A stretch of 5,911 nt of DNA from Devosia sp. GTDB taxonomy: Bacteria; Pseudomonadota; Alphaproteobacteria; Rhizobiales; Devosiaceae. The notes under the pieces are model-generated. The model did not search any database and was not told the DNA's origin. It saw only the letters and a program-made list of their open reading frames with translations. The stretch spans positions 1 to 5,911 of the forward strand of contig JAEUMC010000661.1 in the NCBI GenBank assembly GCA_016793415.1, written 5' to 3'. The position numbers and the translations under genes are program-made. Shown here one piece after another: positions 1 through 5,911 of this stretch (positions are counted from its first letter, which is position 1; every line of letters starts with the position of its first letter).

Positions 1-85
1 GGGCGGTCGCAAAGGCCAGGCGCGCGAGCACCGAATTGGCAGCGAAGGCGCACATGGCGATGGCGGTGAGAACGACGATTTTCAC
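1..85 (-). CDS. N-terminal fragment of a DMT/EamA-type membrane transporter (cut by window edge)
   Basis: Only the first 28 codons are present; the gene continues beyond base 1. Read from a GTG at 85-83, the peptide begins MKIVVLTAIAM and continues CAFAANSVLARLAFATA, a hydrophobic first transmembrane helix. The AFAANSxLxRLA pattern recalls the start of drug/metabolite transporter (EamA) proteins, inner-membrane exporters or permeases with about ten helices. The GTG is the only plausible start after the in-frame TAA that ends the upstream nucleotidyltransferase gene (131-133); the next candidate is an ATG at 55, which would cut into the first helix. A weak GGAA lies about 8 nt upstream. The gene follows the nucleotidyltransferase on the same strand after 45 nt, so it may be the third gene of a catB-led operon. 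The family call rests on one helix only. The substrate cannot be judged. Confidence 0.55.
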   Translation of the reverse strand, partial: MKIVVLTAIAMCAFAANSVLARLAFATA

Positions 86-130
86 GGGAGCGATTCCGCG
101 AGCGGGACCGGTACTATGCGCCTGTTGCCG

Positions 131-931
131 TTACCAGTCGATGGTGCGGGCGGGGAGCGCGCGCTCGAGGTTGCGCCGGGTGGCAGCCTCGAAGGCGGCG
201 GGCCATTCGACCCCGAGCGAGGCGCAGAGCGCCTTGGCGCGCGGCATGAAGGCACGGGCGAGCGCCAGGTTCGACTCGATGGCGGAGTCGGCATCGAGCT
301 GGGGCAGGGGCACGGAGGCGAGCACCGCCATGCGAGCGGGATCGAGCACCCGGCTCAGGTGCAGCATGCCGCCGGGGAGGCGCGGGTTGACCTCGATGGT
401 GAGCAGATCAGTGAGAAAGCGGCGGAGGAAGGTGTTGCCGACGGTCATCAGTTCGACCTCGCCCCGGCCGATCGCTACCGGCGTGAGCCCGAGGATGCGG
501 ATGAACTCGCCGACCATCCAGCCGAGACGGCCGGGGTTGCGTGGCGGCTCCGGCGTTTCGGGACGGAGCGTCGCGTAGAGGTTGTCGCGGTCGACCAGCG
601 GCTTCAGGCTGTCCTGCGCGGTATGGGCGAGATGCTCGCGGTTGGCGATGTGAAGGTCGACGCGCAGCCAGTCGTCGGTGATGGCATTGAGCACCAGCGC
701 GTGCGGCAGGCGGTTGTAGTGGACGATCGGGGCGATGGCCTCGAGCGCCTTGCGCCAGTCGCCGGCGAGCCCCTCGTGCTCGGCGGGCTCGGCGATGGCG
801 AGGAAGTCGACGTCGCTGAACCGATCCGACGTGCCCGTGCCGAAGCTGCCGGAAAGGAACAGGGCGGCGATGCGCGGATCGCCGCCAAAGCTGTCGACGA
901 CCCGCGCAATCAGGCTGTTCTGATCCATCAT
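131..931 (-). CDS. Nucleotidyltransferase-fold protein, possible antibiotic adenylyltransferase, substrate unknown
   Basis: A 266-residue, probably cytoplasmic protein with the DNA polymerase beta-type nucleotidyltransferase signature near its N-terminus. The turn motif is SGSF (residues 27-30), followed by the metal-binding pair D40 and D42 in SDVDF, and a likely third carboxylate D92 in RVDLHI. All three acidic residues expected for NMP transfer are therefore present. The remaining 170 residues are mostly helical-looking and carry no second motif I can name. The layout resembles stand-alone antibiotic nucleotidyltransferases (aminoglycoside or lincosamide adenylyltransferases), but no family-specific signature is clear, so the drug assignment is inference from fold and from the catB gene 66 nt upstream. 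Translation can begin at either of two consecutive ATGs (931 or 928). The purine-rich Shine-Dalgarno sequence just upstream forms one arm of an inverted repeat. A minor-substrate or toxin/antitoxin-type NTase remains possible. Confidence 0.8.
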   Translation of the reverse strand: MMDQNSLIARVVDSFGGDPRIAALFLSGSFGTGTSDRFSDVDFLAIAEPAEHEGLAGDWRKALEAIAPIVHYNRLPHALVLNAITDDWLRVDLHIANREHLAHTAQDSLKPLVDRDNLYATLRPETPEPPRNPGRLGWMVGEFIRILGLTPVAIGRGEVELMTVGNTFLRRFLTDLLTIEVNPRLPGGMLHLSRVLDPARMAVLASVPLPQLDADSAIESNLALARAFMPRAKALCASLGVEWPAAFEAATRRNLERALPARTIDW

Positions 932-934
932 CTT

Positions 935-970
935 CCCTCTCCCACTGTTGTCAGCAGTATTGGGAGAGGG
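935..970 (-). promoter_or_regulatory. Inverted repeat covering the nucleotidyltransferase ribosome binding site
   Basis: CCCTCTCCCA (935-944) and TGGGAGAGGG (961-970) are perfect 10-bp complements separated by 16 nt. The loop can pair further (CTG 945-947 with CAG 955-957). In the minus-strand mRNA the 3' arm is GGGAGAGGG, which lies 3 nt before the first ATG and is the only Shine-Dalgarno-like sequence for the gene. Folding would therefore occlude the ribosome site. There is no U-tract after the stem, so it does not look like a standard intrinsic terminator for catB. It could instead be a copy of a dispersed GC-rich palindromic repeat, which are common between genes in Hyphomicrobiales. Confidence 0.6.
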
Positions 971-997
971 GGATGGGACGGTCCAGAAGACCTATGT

Positions 998-1636
998 TCA
1001 GCTTGTCAGTACTGTTGACTGCCAATATGCATGAAGGTCCGCGATGCGGTTCGAGGTGAACAGCGGCATCGCCCCGGCGAGCTGTTCGTCGGTCCAATTC
1101 CACCAGTTCATTTCTAGCAGCATGGCGATTTCATCGTCGGCGAAGCGCTTGCGGATCGGCTTGGCCGGGTTGCCGCCAACGATGGTGTAGGGCTCGACGT
1201 CCTTGGTCACCAATGCCCGCGTGCCGATCAGCGCGCCATGGCCGACTTTGACGCCGGCCATGATGATGGCCTCGGAGCCGATCCACACGTCGTTGCCGAT
1301 GATGGTGTCGCCGGCTGGCCGGAAACCGTCGGCGGCGCCGGCAAAGGCAGCGATCTCAGGCATGTAATGGAACGGGAAGGTGCTGACCCAGTCGTTCCGG
1401 TGGCCCTGGTTGCCGGCCATGATGAAGGCGGCGCCCGAGCCGATGGAGCAGAAGCTGCCGATGATCAGCCGATCGACATCGGTGCGGTCCGGCATCAGGT
1501 AGCGGGCGCAATCGTCGAAGCTGTGGCCGTGGTAGTAGCCGGAATAGTAGCTGAAGCGACCGACGACGATGTTGCGGTTGGTCACCTGCTCGTCGAGCCG
1601 GATGCCCTTGAACGGGCTTTCGAAATAGTTGGTCAT
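998..1636 (-). CDS. catB: CatB-type chloramphenicol/xenobiotic O-acetyltransferase
   Basis: A 212-residue member of the left-handed beta-helix (hexapeptide repeat) acetyltransferases of the xenobiotic type, which use acetyl-CoA to acetylate a drug hydroxyl; CatB enzymes inactivate chloramphenicol and the related Vat enzymes streptogramin A. They are cytoplasmic trimers. The match to CatB runs end to end: [11 protein letters not shown] start, [18 protein letters not shown] (31-48), [22 protein letters not shown] (59-80), [22 protein letters not shown] (114-135) and [13 protein letters not shown] (153-165). The catalytic histidine is H79, the same number as in the Pseudomonas enzyme. The length is normal (family about 209-213). 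The start was set at 1636 because homology begins there; an open frame runs on upstream to 1765 but is low-complexity and starts with TTG. A weak GAGA lies 7 nt before the ATG. No attC recombination site follows the stop, so this is not an integron cassette. Whether it gives chloramphenicol resistance in the host is not known. Confidence 0.93.
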   Translation of the reverse strand: MTNYFESPFKGIRLDEQVTNRNIVVGRFSYYSGYYHGHSFDDCARYLMPDRTDVDRLIIGSFCSIGSGAAFIMAGNQGHRNDWVSTFPFHYMPEIAAFAGAADGFRPAGDTIIGNDVWIGSEAIIMAGVKVGHGALIGTRALVTKDVEPYTIVGGNPAKPIRKRFADDEIAMLLEMNWWNWTDEQLAGAMPLFTSNRIADLHAYWQSTVLTS

Positions 1637-1652
1637 GATGCTGTCTCGATAG

Positions 1653-1693
1653 ACGGCCGGCGCCCGCTGGGTTGCGAGGTGCGCTGCGGCCGT
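1653..1693 (-). promoter_or_regulatory. Predicted stem-loop in the catB 5' leader, just upstream of the start codon
   Basis: ACGGCCG (1653-1659) and CGGCCGT (1687-1693) are perfect 7-bp complements. Past a 2-nt bulge, GCGC at 1660-1663 can pair with GCGC at 1681-1684. On the catB mRNA the stem ends about 16 nt before the ATG, so it sits beside rather than over the weak ribosome site. It could modulate translation or mRNA stability, but GC-rich DNA makes such stems by chance fairly often. Confidence 0.3.
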
Positions 1694-1724
1694 GTGTGGA
1701 TTTGAGAATGGGCAGCCGCACTCA

Positions 1725-1743
1725 CCCGGCGCGGCGCGCCGGG
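1725..1743 (-). promoter_or_regulatory. Perfect 9-bp inverted repeat around one central base in the catB leader
   Basis: CCCGGCGCG (1725-1733) and CGCGCCGGG (1735-1743) flank a single central base. As DNA this is a 19-bp operator-like palindrome; as RNA it folds to an 8-bp all-GC stem with a 3-nt loop. No T-run follows on either strand, so a simple intrinsic terminator is unlikely. It lies about 90 bp upstream of the catB start codon and downstream of the predicted minus-strand promoter, where a repressor or an attenuating structure could act. Confidence 0.35.
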
Positions 1744-1819
1744 GGCAGCAGCATCGCAACGCCAATCAGGCGCGCGACGCGATGGAGGTGGTTCGGTCTG
1801 CCAGCTTCATGATGCGGCG

Positions 1820-1848
1820 CTTGTAGGGGCGGTGGGGCGAGGTGTCAA
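1820..1848 (-). promoter_or_regulatory. Candidate sigma70-type promoter for catB
   Basis: On the minus strand a perfect TTGACA -35 box (1848-1843) is followed by a 17-bp spacer and TACAAG (1825-1820), four of six matches to TATAAT. Transcription would start near 1813, giving catB an untranslated leader of about 175 nt. An ATG at 1810-1808 just after this start opens a 14-codon frame (MKLADRTTSIASRA, stop at 1768-1766) that could be a nearly leaderless leader peptide or simply chance. The box spacing is ideal, but start-site evidence is lacking. Confidence 0.4.
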
Positions 1849-1910
1849 ACGAAGCAGCATCGCTCCGATCTCGGTTGCCACATTGGTACCACATATGACA
1901 CCATAATGCG

Positions 1911-2234
1911 ATGGAGATCGTCGAGTACACACTGGCAGACGGACGAAGCCCATTCGGCGCGTGGTTTGAGGATCTGGACGCAGTTGCTGCGGCCAAGGTC
2001 ACTGTGGCTATCAGCCGTGTTGCACAGGGCAACGTCTCGAATGTCAAAGGCGTTGGTGGCGGCGTGCTCGAGCAGAAGGTCGATTTCGGGCCGGGGTATA
2101 GGATCTATTTCGGTCGCGACGGTGACAGGCTGATCGTCCTACTGGGCGGCGGCACCAAACAGCGCCAGCACAGGGACATCGCGGACGCTCTCGCGCGATG
2201 GCAGGACTACAAGACAAGAAAGGCCGGAGGCTGA
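1911..2234 (+). CDS. RelE/HigB-like addiction-module toxin (Gp49 / killer-protein family)
   Basis: A 107-residue toxin of the RelE/ParE superfamily, in the subgroup known as putative addiction module killer proteins (phage-derived Gp49-like). Relatives are mostly ribosome-dependent mRNA endonucleases held inactive by the cognate antitoxin. Family hallmarks are in order: GNVSNVKGVGGGVLE (40-54), the core strand FGPGYRIYF (59-67) with conserved R64, LIVLLGGGTKQRQ (74-86) and DIADALARWQDY (89-100). Length is typical. An in-frame TGA at 1896-1898 leaves the ATG at 1911 as the only sensible start; it has no clear Shine-Dalgarno sequence, in contrast to the strong one before the antitoxin gene. That difference would favour antitoxin over toxin synthesis. 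Toxin-first order matches HigBA-type modules. Activity is inferred, not shown. Confidence 0.88.
   Translation: MEIVEYTLADGRSPFGAWFEDLDAVAAAKVTVAISRVAQGNVSNVKGVGGGVLEQKVDFGPGYRIYFGRDGDRLIVLLGGGTKQRQHRDIADALARWQDYKTRKAGG
2226..2230 (+). promoter_or_regulatory. Strong ribosome binding site of the antitoxin gene, inside the toxin 3' end
   Basis: GGAGG lies 5 nt before the antitoxin ATG and within the last codons of the toxin gene. It allows independent or coupled high-level translation of the antitoxin, and it fixes the antitoxin start at 2236. Confidence 0.75.
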
Positions 2235-2235
2235 C

Positions 2236-2553
2236 ATGCCGCTGACACGCGATTTCAAGGATACCATCAAAGTCCGAGCCGCTGCGGACGCGGCTTTCCG
2301 CGCGGCATTGCTGAGTGAGGTGGTCGATCTGTTCCTGGCCGGCGACGTTGCGACTGGTCGGGCCGTGCTGCGCGACTATATCAACGCCACTGTGGGGTTC
2401 GCAGCGCTATCGGAGATCACCGGTATTCCGGTGAAGAGTCTGATGCGAATGGTCGGCACGACGGGCAACCCGCGCGCCGAGAATCTGTTTGCAATTCTCG
2501 GCGCGTTGCAGCGGGCGACCGGCGTGCAGCTGAGCGTGCGCGCCGCAGCCTGA
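2236..2553 (+). CDS. Xre-type helix-turn-helix antitoxin of the addiction module
   Basis: A 105-residue antitoxin and probable autorepressor, partner of the toxin gene that ends 1 nt upstream. The C-terminal half matches the putative addiction-module antitoxin (DNA-binding prophage protein) family: LRDYINATVGFAALSEITGI (45-64), PVKSLMRMVGTTGNPRAENL (65-84) and FAILGALQRATGVQLSV (85-101). The helix-turn-helix lies at about residues 54-75, with the recognition helix near VKSLMRM. The N-terminal 45 residues (RDFKDTIKVRAAADAAFRAA and following) are helical-looking and probably contact the toxin or dimerise. In such modules the antitoxin, alone or with toxin, represses its own promoter; short repeats at 1876-1907 are candidate operators. 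Its TGA abuts the carB stop codon on the other strand with no gap. Confidence 0.88.
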   Translation: MPLTRDFKDTIKVRAAADAAFRAALLSEVVDLFLAGDVATGRAVLRDYINATVGFAALSEITGIPVKSLMRMVGTTGNPRAENLFAILGALQRATGVQLSVRAAA

Positions 2554-2563
2554 TCAGGCGGCG
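2544..2563. repeat. Palindrome spanning the abutting antitoxin and carB stop codons
   Basis: GCCTGATCAGGC (2548-2559) is a perfect 12-bp palindrome centred on the junction of the two stop codons (TGA at 2551-2553 on plus, TCA at 2554-2556 read as TGA on minus). After one mismatch, three more pairs extend it to 20 bp. As RNA it gives a short hairpin in both directions, without a U-tract, so it is at best a weak bidirectional terminator. Confidence 0.45.
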
Positions 2564-5500
2564 AAGTAGCTCTGCAGCGGGCGAACCTGTAGGTTGCCTT
2601 CACGGTAGGCGATGATCCCTTCCACGGCCGCCACGGCGCCCGGGATGGTGGTGTAGTAGGGGATCTTGCCCATCAGCGCGGTGCGACGGATGTCGCGGCT
2701 GTCCGAGATCGACTTGGCGCCGTCGGTGGTGTTGATCACCAGCTGCACGCCGCCGTTCTTCATCGAGTCGACGATGTGCGGGCGGCCTTCCAGCACCTTG
2801 TTGACCTTGGTGGCGGCGATGCCGTTCTCCACCAGGTACTTATGGGTGCCGGAGGTGGCGACGATCTTGAAGCCGGCATGCTCGAGATGGCGGCAGAAAT
2901 CGAGGATCAGCGGCTTGTCGTCATCGCGGACCGAGACGAACACCGTGCCCTCGCGCGGCACCTTGGAGCCGGCGCCGAGCTGCGACTTGGCGAAAGCGAT
3001 CGGGTAGCTGGTATCGAGGCCGATGACTTCGCCGGTCGACTTCATCTCGGGGCCGAGCACGGTGTCGACGCCCGGGAAGCGGTTGAACGGGAAAACCGCT
3101 TCCTTCACTGCCACGTGGTTCAGTTTCTTCTCAGCGAGGTTGAAGCTTGCGAGGCTCTCGCCGGCCATGACGCGCGAGGCGATCTTGGCGATCGGCTCGC
3201 CGATGACCTTGGCGACGAAGGGCACCGTGCGCGAGGCGCGCGGGTTCACTTCGAGGATGTAGATAGTGCCGTCCTTGAGCGCGTACTGAACGTTCATCAG
3301 GCCGCCGACATTGAGGGCGAGGGCCAGTTCGCGGGTCTGGCGCTTCAGCTCGGTGATGATCTCGTCGGACAGGTGCTGCGGTGGCAGCGAGCAGGCCGAG
3401 TCGCCCGAGTGAATGCCGGCTTCCTCGATGTGCTCCATGATGCCGCAGACGAACACGTCCTTGCCGTCCGAGAGGCAATCGACGTCGATCTCGATGGCGC
3501 GGCTCAGGTAGCCGTCGAACAGCAGCGGGTTGTCGGAGAGGACCGAGTTGATCTGGCCGGTCTTGTCGTTGGGGTAGCGGATCAGGATATCGGGCGGCAC
3601 GAGGCCGGTGAGGGTATCCTGCACGTAGCGCTCGAAATCGGTCGGCGAGTGGACGATCGCCATGGCGCGGCCGCCCAGCACGTAGGACGGACGGATCACC
3701 AGCGGATAGCCGAGCCGCTCGGCGACGAGGCGGGCCTGCTCGAGCGAGTAGGCAATGCCGTTCTTGGGCTGGGTCAGGTCGAGGCGCGAGATCAGCTTCG
3801 AAAACAGGTCGCGATCTTCGGCGAGGTCGATCGAGGACGGCTGGGTGCCGAGGATCGGCACGCCGGCCTTTTCGACCGCATCGGCGAGGTTCAGCGGGGT
3901 CTGGCCGCCGAACTGCACGATGACGCCGTGCAGGGTGCCGTTCTGCTTTTCGGTCTCGAGGATCTCGATCACGTCCTCCTCGGTCAGCGGCTCGAAATAC
4001 AGCCGGTCCGAGGTGTCATAGTCGGTCGAGACGGTTTCCGGGTTGCAGTTGACCATGATGGTTTCGTAGCCGGCATCGGCCAGCGCGAAAGCCGCATGGC
4101 AGCAGCAATAGTCGAACTCGATACCCTGGCCGATGCGGTTCGGGCCACCGCCGAGGATCACCACCTTCCGGCGGTCGGAGGGGCGGGCCTCGTCGTCGGG
4201 CTGGCCGCTGAACGGTGCCTCGTAGGTCGAATACATATAGGCGGTGGGCGAGGCGAACTCGGCCGCCGAGGTGTCGATGCGCTTATAGACCGGGCGGACG
4301 CCGAGCGAGCGACGCAGCGCCCGCACATCCTTGGCCTGCTTGCCGGCGAGGTCGGCGAGGCGGCGATCGGAGAAGCCCATCGCCTTGAGGCTGCGCAGCG
4401 CCGCGGCGCTGTCGGGCAGGCCGAGCTGACGCACCTTGTTCTCGGTCTCGATCAGGCCGTGGATCTGTTCGAGGAACCACGGGTCGATCTTGCTCGCATC
4501 ATGGATGTCTTCGAGGCTGTAGCCGAGCCGCATCGCCTCGGCGACATGCAGCAGGCGCTGCGGCGTCGGGGTGGAGATGGCGGCGAACACGGCGTTCTCG
4601 TTGTCGTCTTCCGGTGCGCCGGAGACGAAGCCCGGGATGCCGATCTCGTTGAGACCGGTAAGGCCGGTCTCGAGCGAGCGCAGCGCCTTCTGCAGCGATT
4701 CCTGGAAGGTGCGGCCGATGGCCATGGCCTCGCCGACCGACTTCATCGAAGTGGTCAGGCGGTTGTCGGCGCCGGGGAACTTCTCGAAGGCGAAACGCGG
4801 GATCTTGGTGACGACGTAGTCGATGGTCGGCTCGAACGAGGCCGGGGTGGCACCGCCGGTAATGTCGTTCTCGAGTTCATCGAGGGTGTAGCCGACGGCG
4901 AGGCGGGCCGCGACCTTGGCGATCGGGAAGCCGGTAGCCTTGGACGCCAGCGCCGAGGAGCGCGAGACGCGCGGGTTCATCTCGATGACGATCATCCGGC
5001 CATCGGCCGGGTTGATGGCGAACTGCACGTTCGAACCACCGGTCTCGACGCCGATCTCGCGCAGCACGGCGATCGAGGCATCGCGCATGATCTGGTATTC
5101 CTTGTCGGTCAGCGTCAGGGCCGGCGCGACGGTGATGGAGTCGCCGGTGTGGACGCCCATCGGATCGAGGTTCTCGATCGAGCAGATGATGATGCAGTTG
5201 TCGTTGCGGTCGCGCACCACCTCCATCTCGTACTCTTTCCAGCCGAGCACGGATTCCTCGATCAGCACTTCGTCGGTGGGCGAGGCGTCGATGCCGCTCT
5301 CGACGATGGCGAGGTATTCTTCCTTGTTGTAGGCAATGCCGCCGCCGGTGCCGCCGAGCGTAAAGCTGGGGCGGATGATGCAGGGGAGGCCAATCACCTC
5401 GAGCGCCTGCAGCGCCTCGATGGTGTTGTGGGCCAGCATCGAACGCGGCGTCTCGAGCCCGATCTTCTTCATGGCATCGCGGAACAGCTCGCGATCCTCG

Positions 5501-5877
5501 GCCTTGTCGATGGCCTCGGCGTCGGCGCCGATCATCTCGACGTTGAACTTGTCGAGGATGCCCATCTTCTTGAGGCTGAGCGCGCAGTTGAGCGCGGTCT
5601 GGCCGCCCATGGTCGGGAGCAGCGCGTCGGGGCGCTCCTTCTCGATGATCTTGGCGACGATCTCGGGGGTGATCGGCTCGACATAGGTGGCGTCGGCCAG
5701 ATCCGGATCAGTCATGATGGTCGCCGGATTGGAGTTCACCAGGATGATCCGGTAGCCCTCGTCCTTCAGCGCCTTGCACGCCTGGGTGCCGGAGTAATCG
5801 AACTCGCAGGCCTGCCCGATGATGATCGGCCCCGCACCGATGATGAGGATCGACTTGATATCGGTGCGTTTGGGCAT
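2554..5877 (-). CDS. carB: Carbamoyl-phosphate synthase large subunit
   Basis: A complete 1107-residue large subunit of cytoplasmic carbamoyl-phosphate synthase. With the small subunit CarA (not in the window), which supplies ammonia from glutamine, it uses bicarbonate and two ATP to make carbamoyl phosphate for arginine and pyrimidine synthesis. Domain order is standard: ATP-grasp 1 (about 1-400), oligomerisation domain (about 401-560), ATP-grasp 2 (about 570-970) and MGS-like allosteric domain (about 975-1107). Active-site residues keep E. coli numbering in the first half: R129, R169, E215, H243, Q285, E299, N301, R303. The second half has the equivalents R729, E796, H823, Q864, E876, N878, R880. 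UMP/IMP-site equivalents K988, T1008, T1011, K1027, N1049 and T1051 are present. It is 34 residues longer than the E. coli protein, mostly from an insert near 760-783. AAGAG lies 7 nt before the ATG at 5877. No frameshift is seen. Confidence 0.98.
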   Translation of the reverse strand: MPKRTDIKSILIIGAGPIIIGQACEFDYSGTQACKALKDEGYRIILVNSNPATIMTDPDLADATYVEPITPEIVAKIIEKERPDALLPTMGGQTALNCALSLKKMGILDKFNVEMIGADAEAIDKAEDRELFRDAMKKIGLETPRSMLAHNTIEALQALEVIGLPCIIRPSFTLGGTGGGIAYNKEEYLAIVESGIDASPTDEVLIEESVLGWKEYEMEVVRDRNDNCIIICSIENLDPMGVHTGDSITVAPALTLTDKEYQIMRDASIAVLREIGVETGGSNVQFAINPADGRMIVIEMNPRVSRSSALASKATGFPIAKVAARLAVGYTLDELENDITGGATPASFEPTIDYVVTKIPRFAFEKFPGADNRLTTSMKSVGEAMAIGRTFQESLQKALRSLETGLTGLNEIGIPGFVSGAPEDDNENAVFAAISTPTPQRLLHVAEAMRLGYSLEDIHDASKIDPWFLEQIHGLIETENKVRQLGLPDSAAALRSLKAMGFSDRRLADLAGKQAKDVRALRRSLGVRPVYKRIDTSAAEFASPTAYMYSTYEAPFSGQPDDEARPSDRRKVVILGGGPNRIGQGIEFDYCCCHAAFALADAGYETIMVNCNPETVSTDYDTSDRLYFEPLTEEDVIEILETEKQNGTLHGVIVQFGGQTPLNLADAVEKAGVPILGTQPSSIDLAEDRDLFSKLISRLDLTQPKNGIAYSLEQARLVAERLGYPLVIRPSYVLGGRAMAIVHSPTDFERYVQDTLTGLVPPDILIRYPNDKTGQINSVLSDNPLLFDGYLSRAIEIDVDCLSDGKDVFVCGIMEHIEEAGIHSGDSACSLPPQHLSDEIITELKRQTRELALALNVGGLMNVQYALKDGTIYILEVNPRASRTVPFVAKVIGEPIAKIASRVMAGESLASFNLAEKKLNHVAVKEAVFPFNRFPGVDTVLGPEMKSTGEVIGLDTSYPIAFAKSQLGAGSKVPREGTVFVSVRDDDKPLILDFCRHLEHAGFKIVATSGTHKYLVENGIAATKVNKVLEGRPHIVDSMKNGGVQLVINTTDGAKSISDSRDIRRTALMGKIPYYTTIPGAVAAVEGIIAYREGNLQVRPLQSYFAA

Positions 5878-5884
5878 CGGTGAA

Positions 5885-5889
5885 CTCTT
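5885..5889 (-). promoter_or_regulatory. carB ribosome binding site
   Basis: AAGAG on the minus strand, 7 nt before the carB ATG, is the only purine-rich Shine-Dalgarno-like stretch in the 34 bases available upstream. It is a partial match but correctly spaced, and it supports the start at 5877. No promoter can be judged from the remaining bases. Confidence 0.45.
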
Positions 5890-5911
5890 GTGGGCGCGCG
5901 GAAAGACCCGC

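Larger units (their letters stand above)
1637..1910. other. Divergent intergenic region between catB and the toxin gene
   Basis: This 274-bp stretch separates the minus-strand catB unit from the plus-strand toxin-antitoxin unit and should hold both promoters. Open frames here (the upstream extension of the catB frame, and a minus-strand frame running to 2047 over the toxin gene) lack recognisable protein character and are not called. Visible elements are a minus-strand sigma70-like promoter (1820-1848), two GC-rich inverted repeats (1725-1743 and 1653-1693), an 11-bp direct repeat AGCAGCATCGC (1747-1757 and 1853-1863), and short repeats next to the toxin start (1876-1907). No plus-strand promoter with good spacing was found. 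Confidence 0.6.

Noticed and set aside
944..1017. Repeated words ACTGTTG and TTGTCAG at 944-954 and again, in swapped order, at 1003-1017
   Set aside because: Only 7 bp each; one pair lies in the catB coding end, and they cannot pair with each other in the same transcript. Probably chance.
116..1018. A 300-codon plus-strand frame opposite the nucleotidyltransferase gene
   Set aside because: Same antisense effect. The minus-strand protein has intact catalytic motifs, while this one has only biased composition.
932..1020. A possible integron attC site after catB, since catB genes often travel as cassettes
   Set aside because: No GTTRRRY/RYYYAAC core pair or imperfect attC palindrome is seen downstream of the stop; the hairpin there has a different sequence.
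1238..1705. A 155-codon plus-strand frame opposite catB
   Set aside because: It is antisense to catB, which matches its family end to end, and has no recognisable domain.
1637..1765. A 43-residue N-terminal extension of CatB from a TTG start
   Set aside because: The family begins at MTNYF; the extension is Cys/Ala/Pro-rich without homology and contains a strong palindrome, so it is better read as leader.
1875..1907. A plus-strand promoter TTGCCA with CATAAT for the toxin gene
   Set aside because: The spacer is 21 bp and the -10 box would place the transcription start inside the coding sequence, so it was not called.
1766..2047. A 93-codon minus-strand frame overlapping the toxin gene and intergenic region
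   Set aside because: No family resemblance, no good start signal, and it overlaps a recognisable toxin gene. Only its last 14 codons were kept, as a speculative leader peptide.
2776..5883. A 1035-codon open frame on the plus strand, opposite carB
   Set aside because: It is antisense to a fully recognisable carB in a GC-rich genome, where codon bias keeps the opposite frame free of stops. Its product is a low-complexity mix of G, A, V, D, E, L and R with no domain.

Overview
The window is GC-rich chromosomal DNA, most likely from an alphaproteobacterium. The best taxonomic clue is the carbamoyl-phosphate synthase large subunit. It carries an insert of about 20 residues in its second ATP-grasp half (around residues 760-783) that I associate with the Hyphomicrobiales (Rhizobium/Devosia-like) CarB. 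The genus is not resolved.

Layout from right to left: (1) carB (2554-5877, minus strand) is a complete, apparently intact core gene and fills the right 56 percent of the window. (2) Facing it tail to tail with no intergenic base is a two-gene toxin-antitoxin module on the plus strand: a RelE/HigB-like toxin (1911-2234) followed one base later by an Xre-type antitoxin (2236-2553). (3) A 274-bp divergent intergenic region (1637-1910) holds a good sigma70-like minus-strand promoter, two GC-rich inverted repeats and some short repeats, but no convincing gene. (4) Leftwards from it, on the minus strand, lie catB (xenobiotic/chloramphenicol acetyltransferase, 998-1636), a pol-beta-fold nucleotidyltransferase of unknown substrate (131-931), and the first 28 codons of what looks like an EamA/DMT-type membrane transporter (1-85, cut by the window edge). 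These three are co-directional with gaps of 66 and 45 nt and may be one transcription unit.

Functionally, carB is housekeeping (arginine and pyrimidine synthesis). The rest reads as a small accessory block next to its 3' end: a TA module plus a possible detoxification/resistance cluster of an acetyltransferase, a nucleotidyltransferase and a transporter. No transposase, integrase, integron attC site, tRNA or CRISPR was seen.

The most notable non-coding signal is a perfect 10-bp inverted repeat at 935-970, between catB and the nucleotidyltransferase gene. Its 3' arm on the mRNA is the purine-rich Shine-Dalgarno sequence of the nucleotidyltransferase, so the structure could gate that gene's translation. 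The catB leader, read from the predicted promoter, is also long (about 175 nt) and structured. I found no evidence for a wholly new type of system; the regulatory RNA structures around the resistance-like genes are the best leads.
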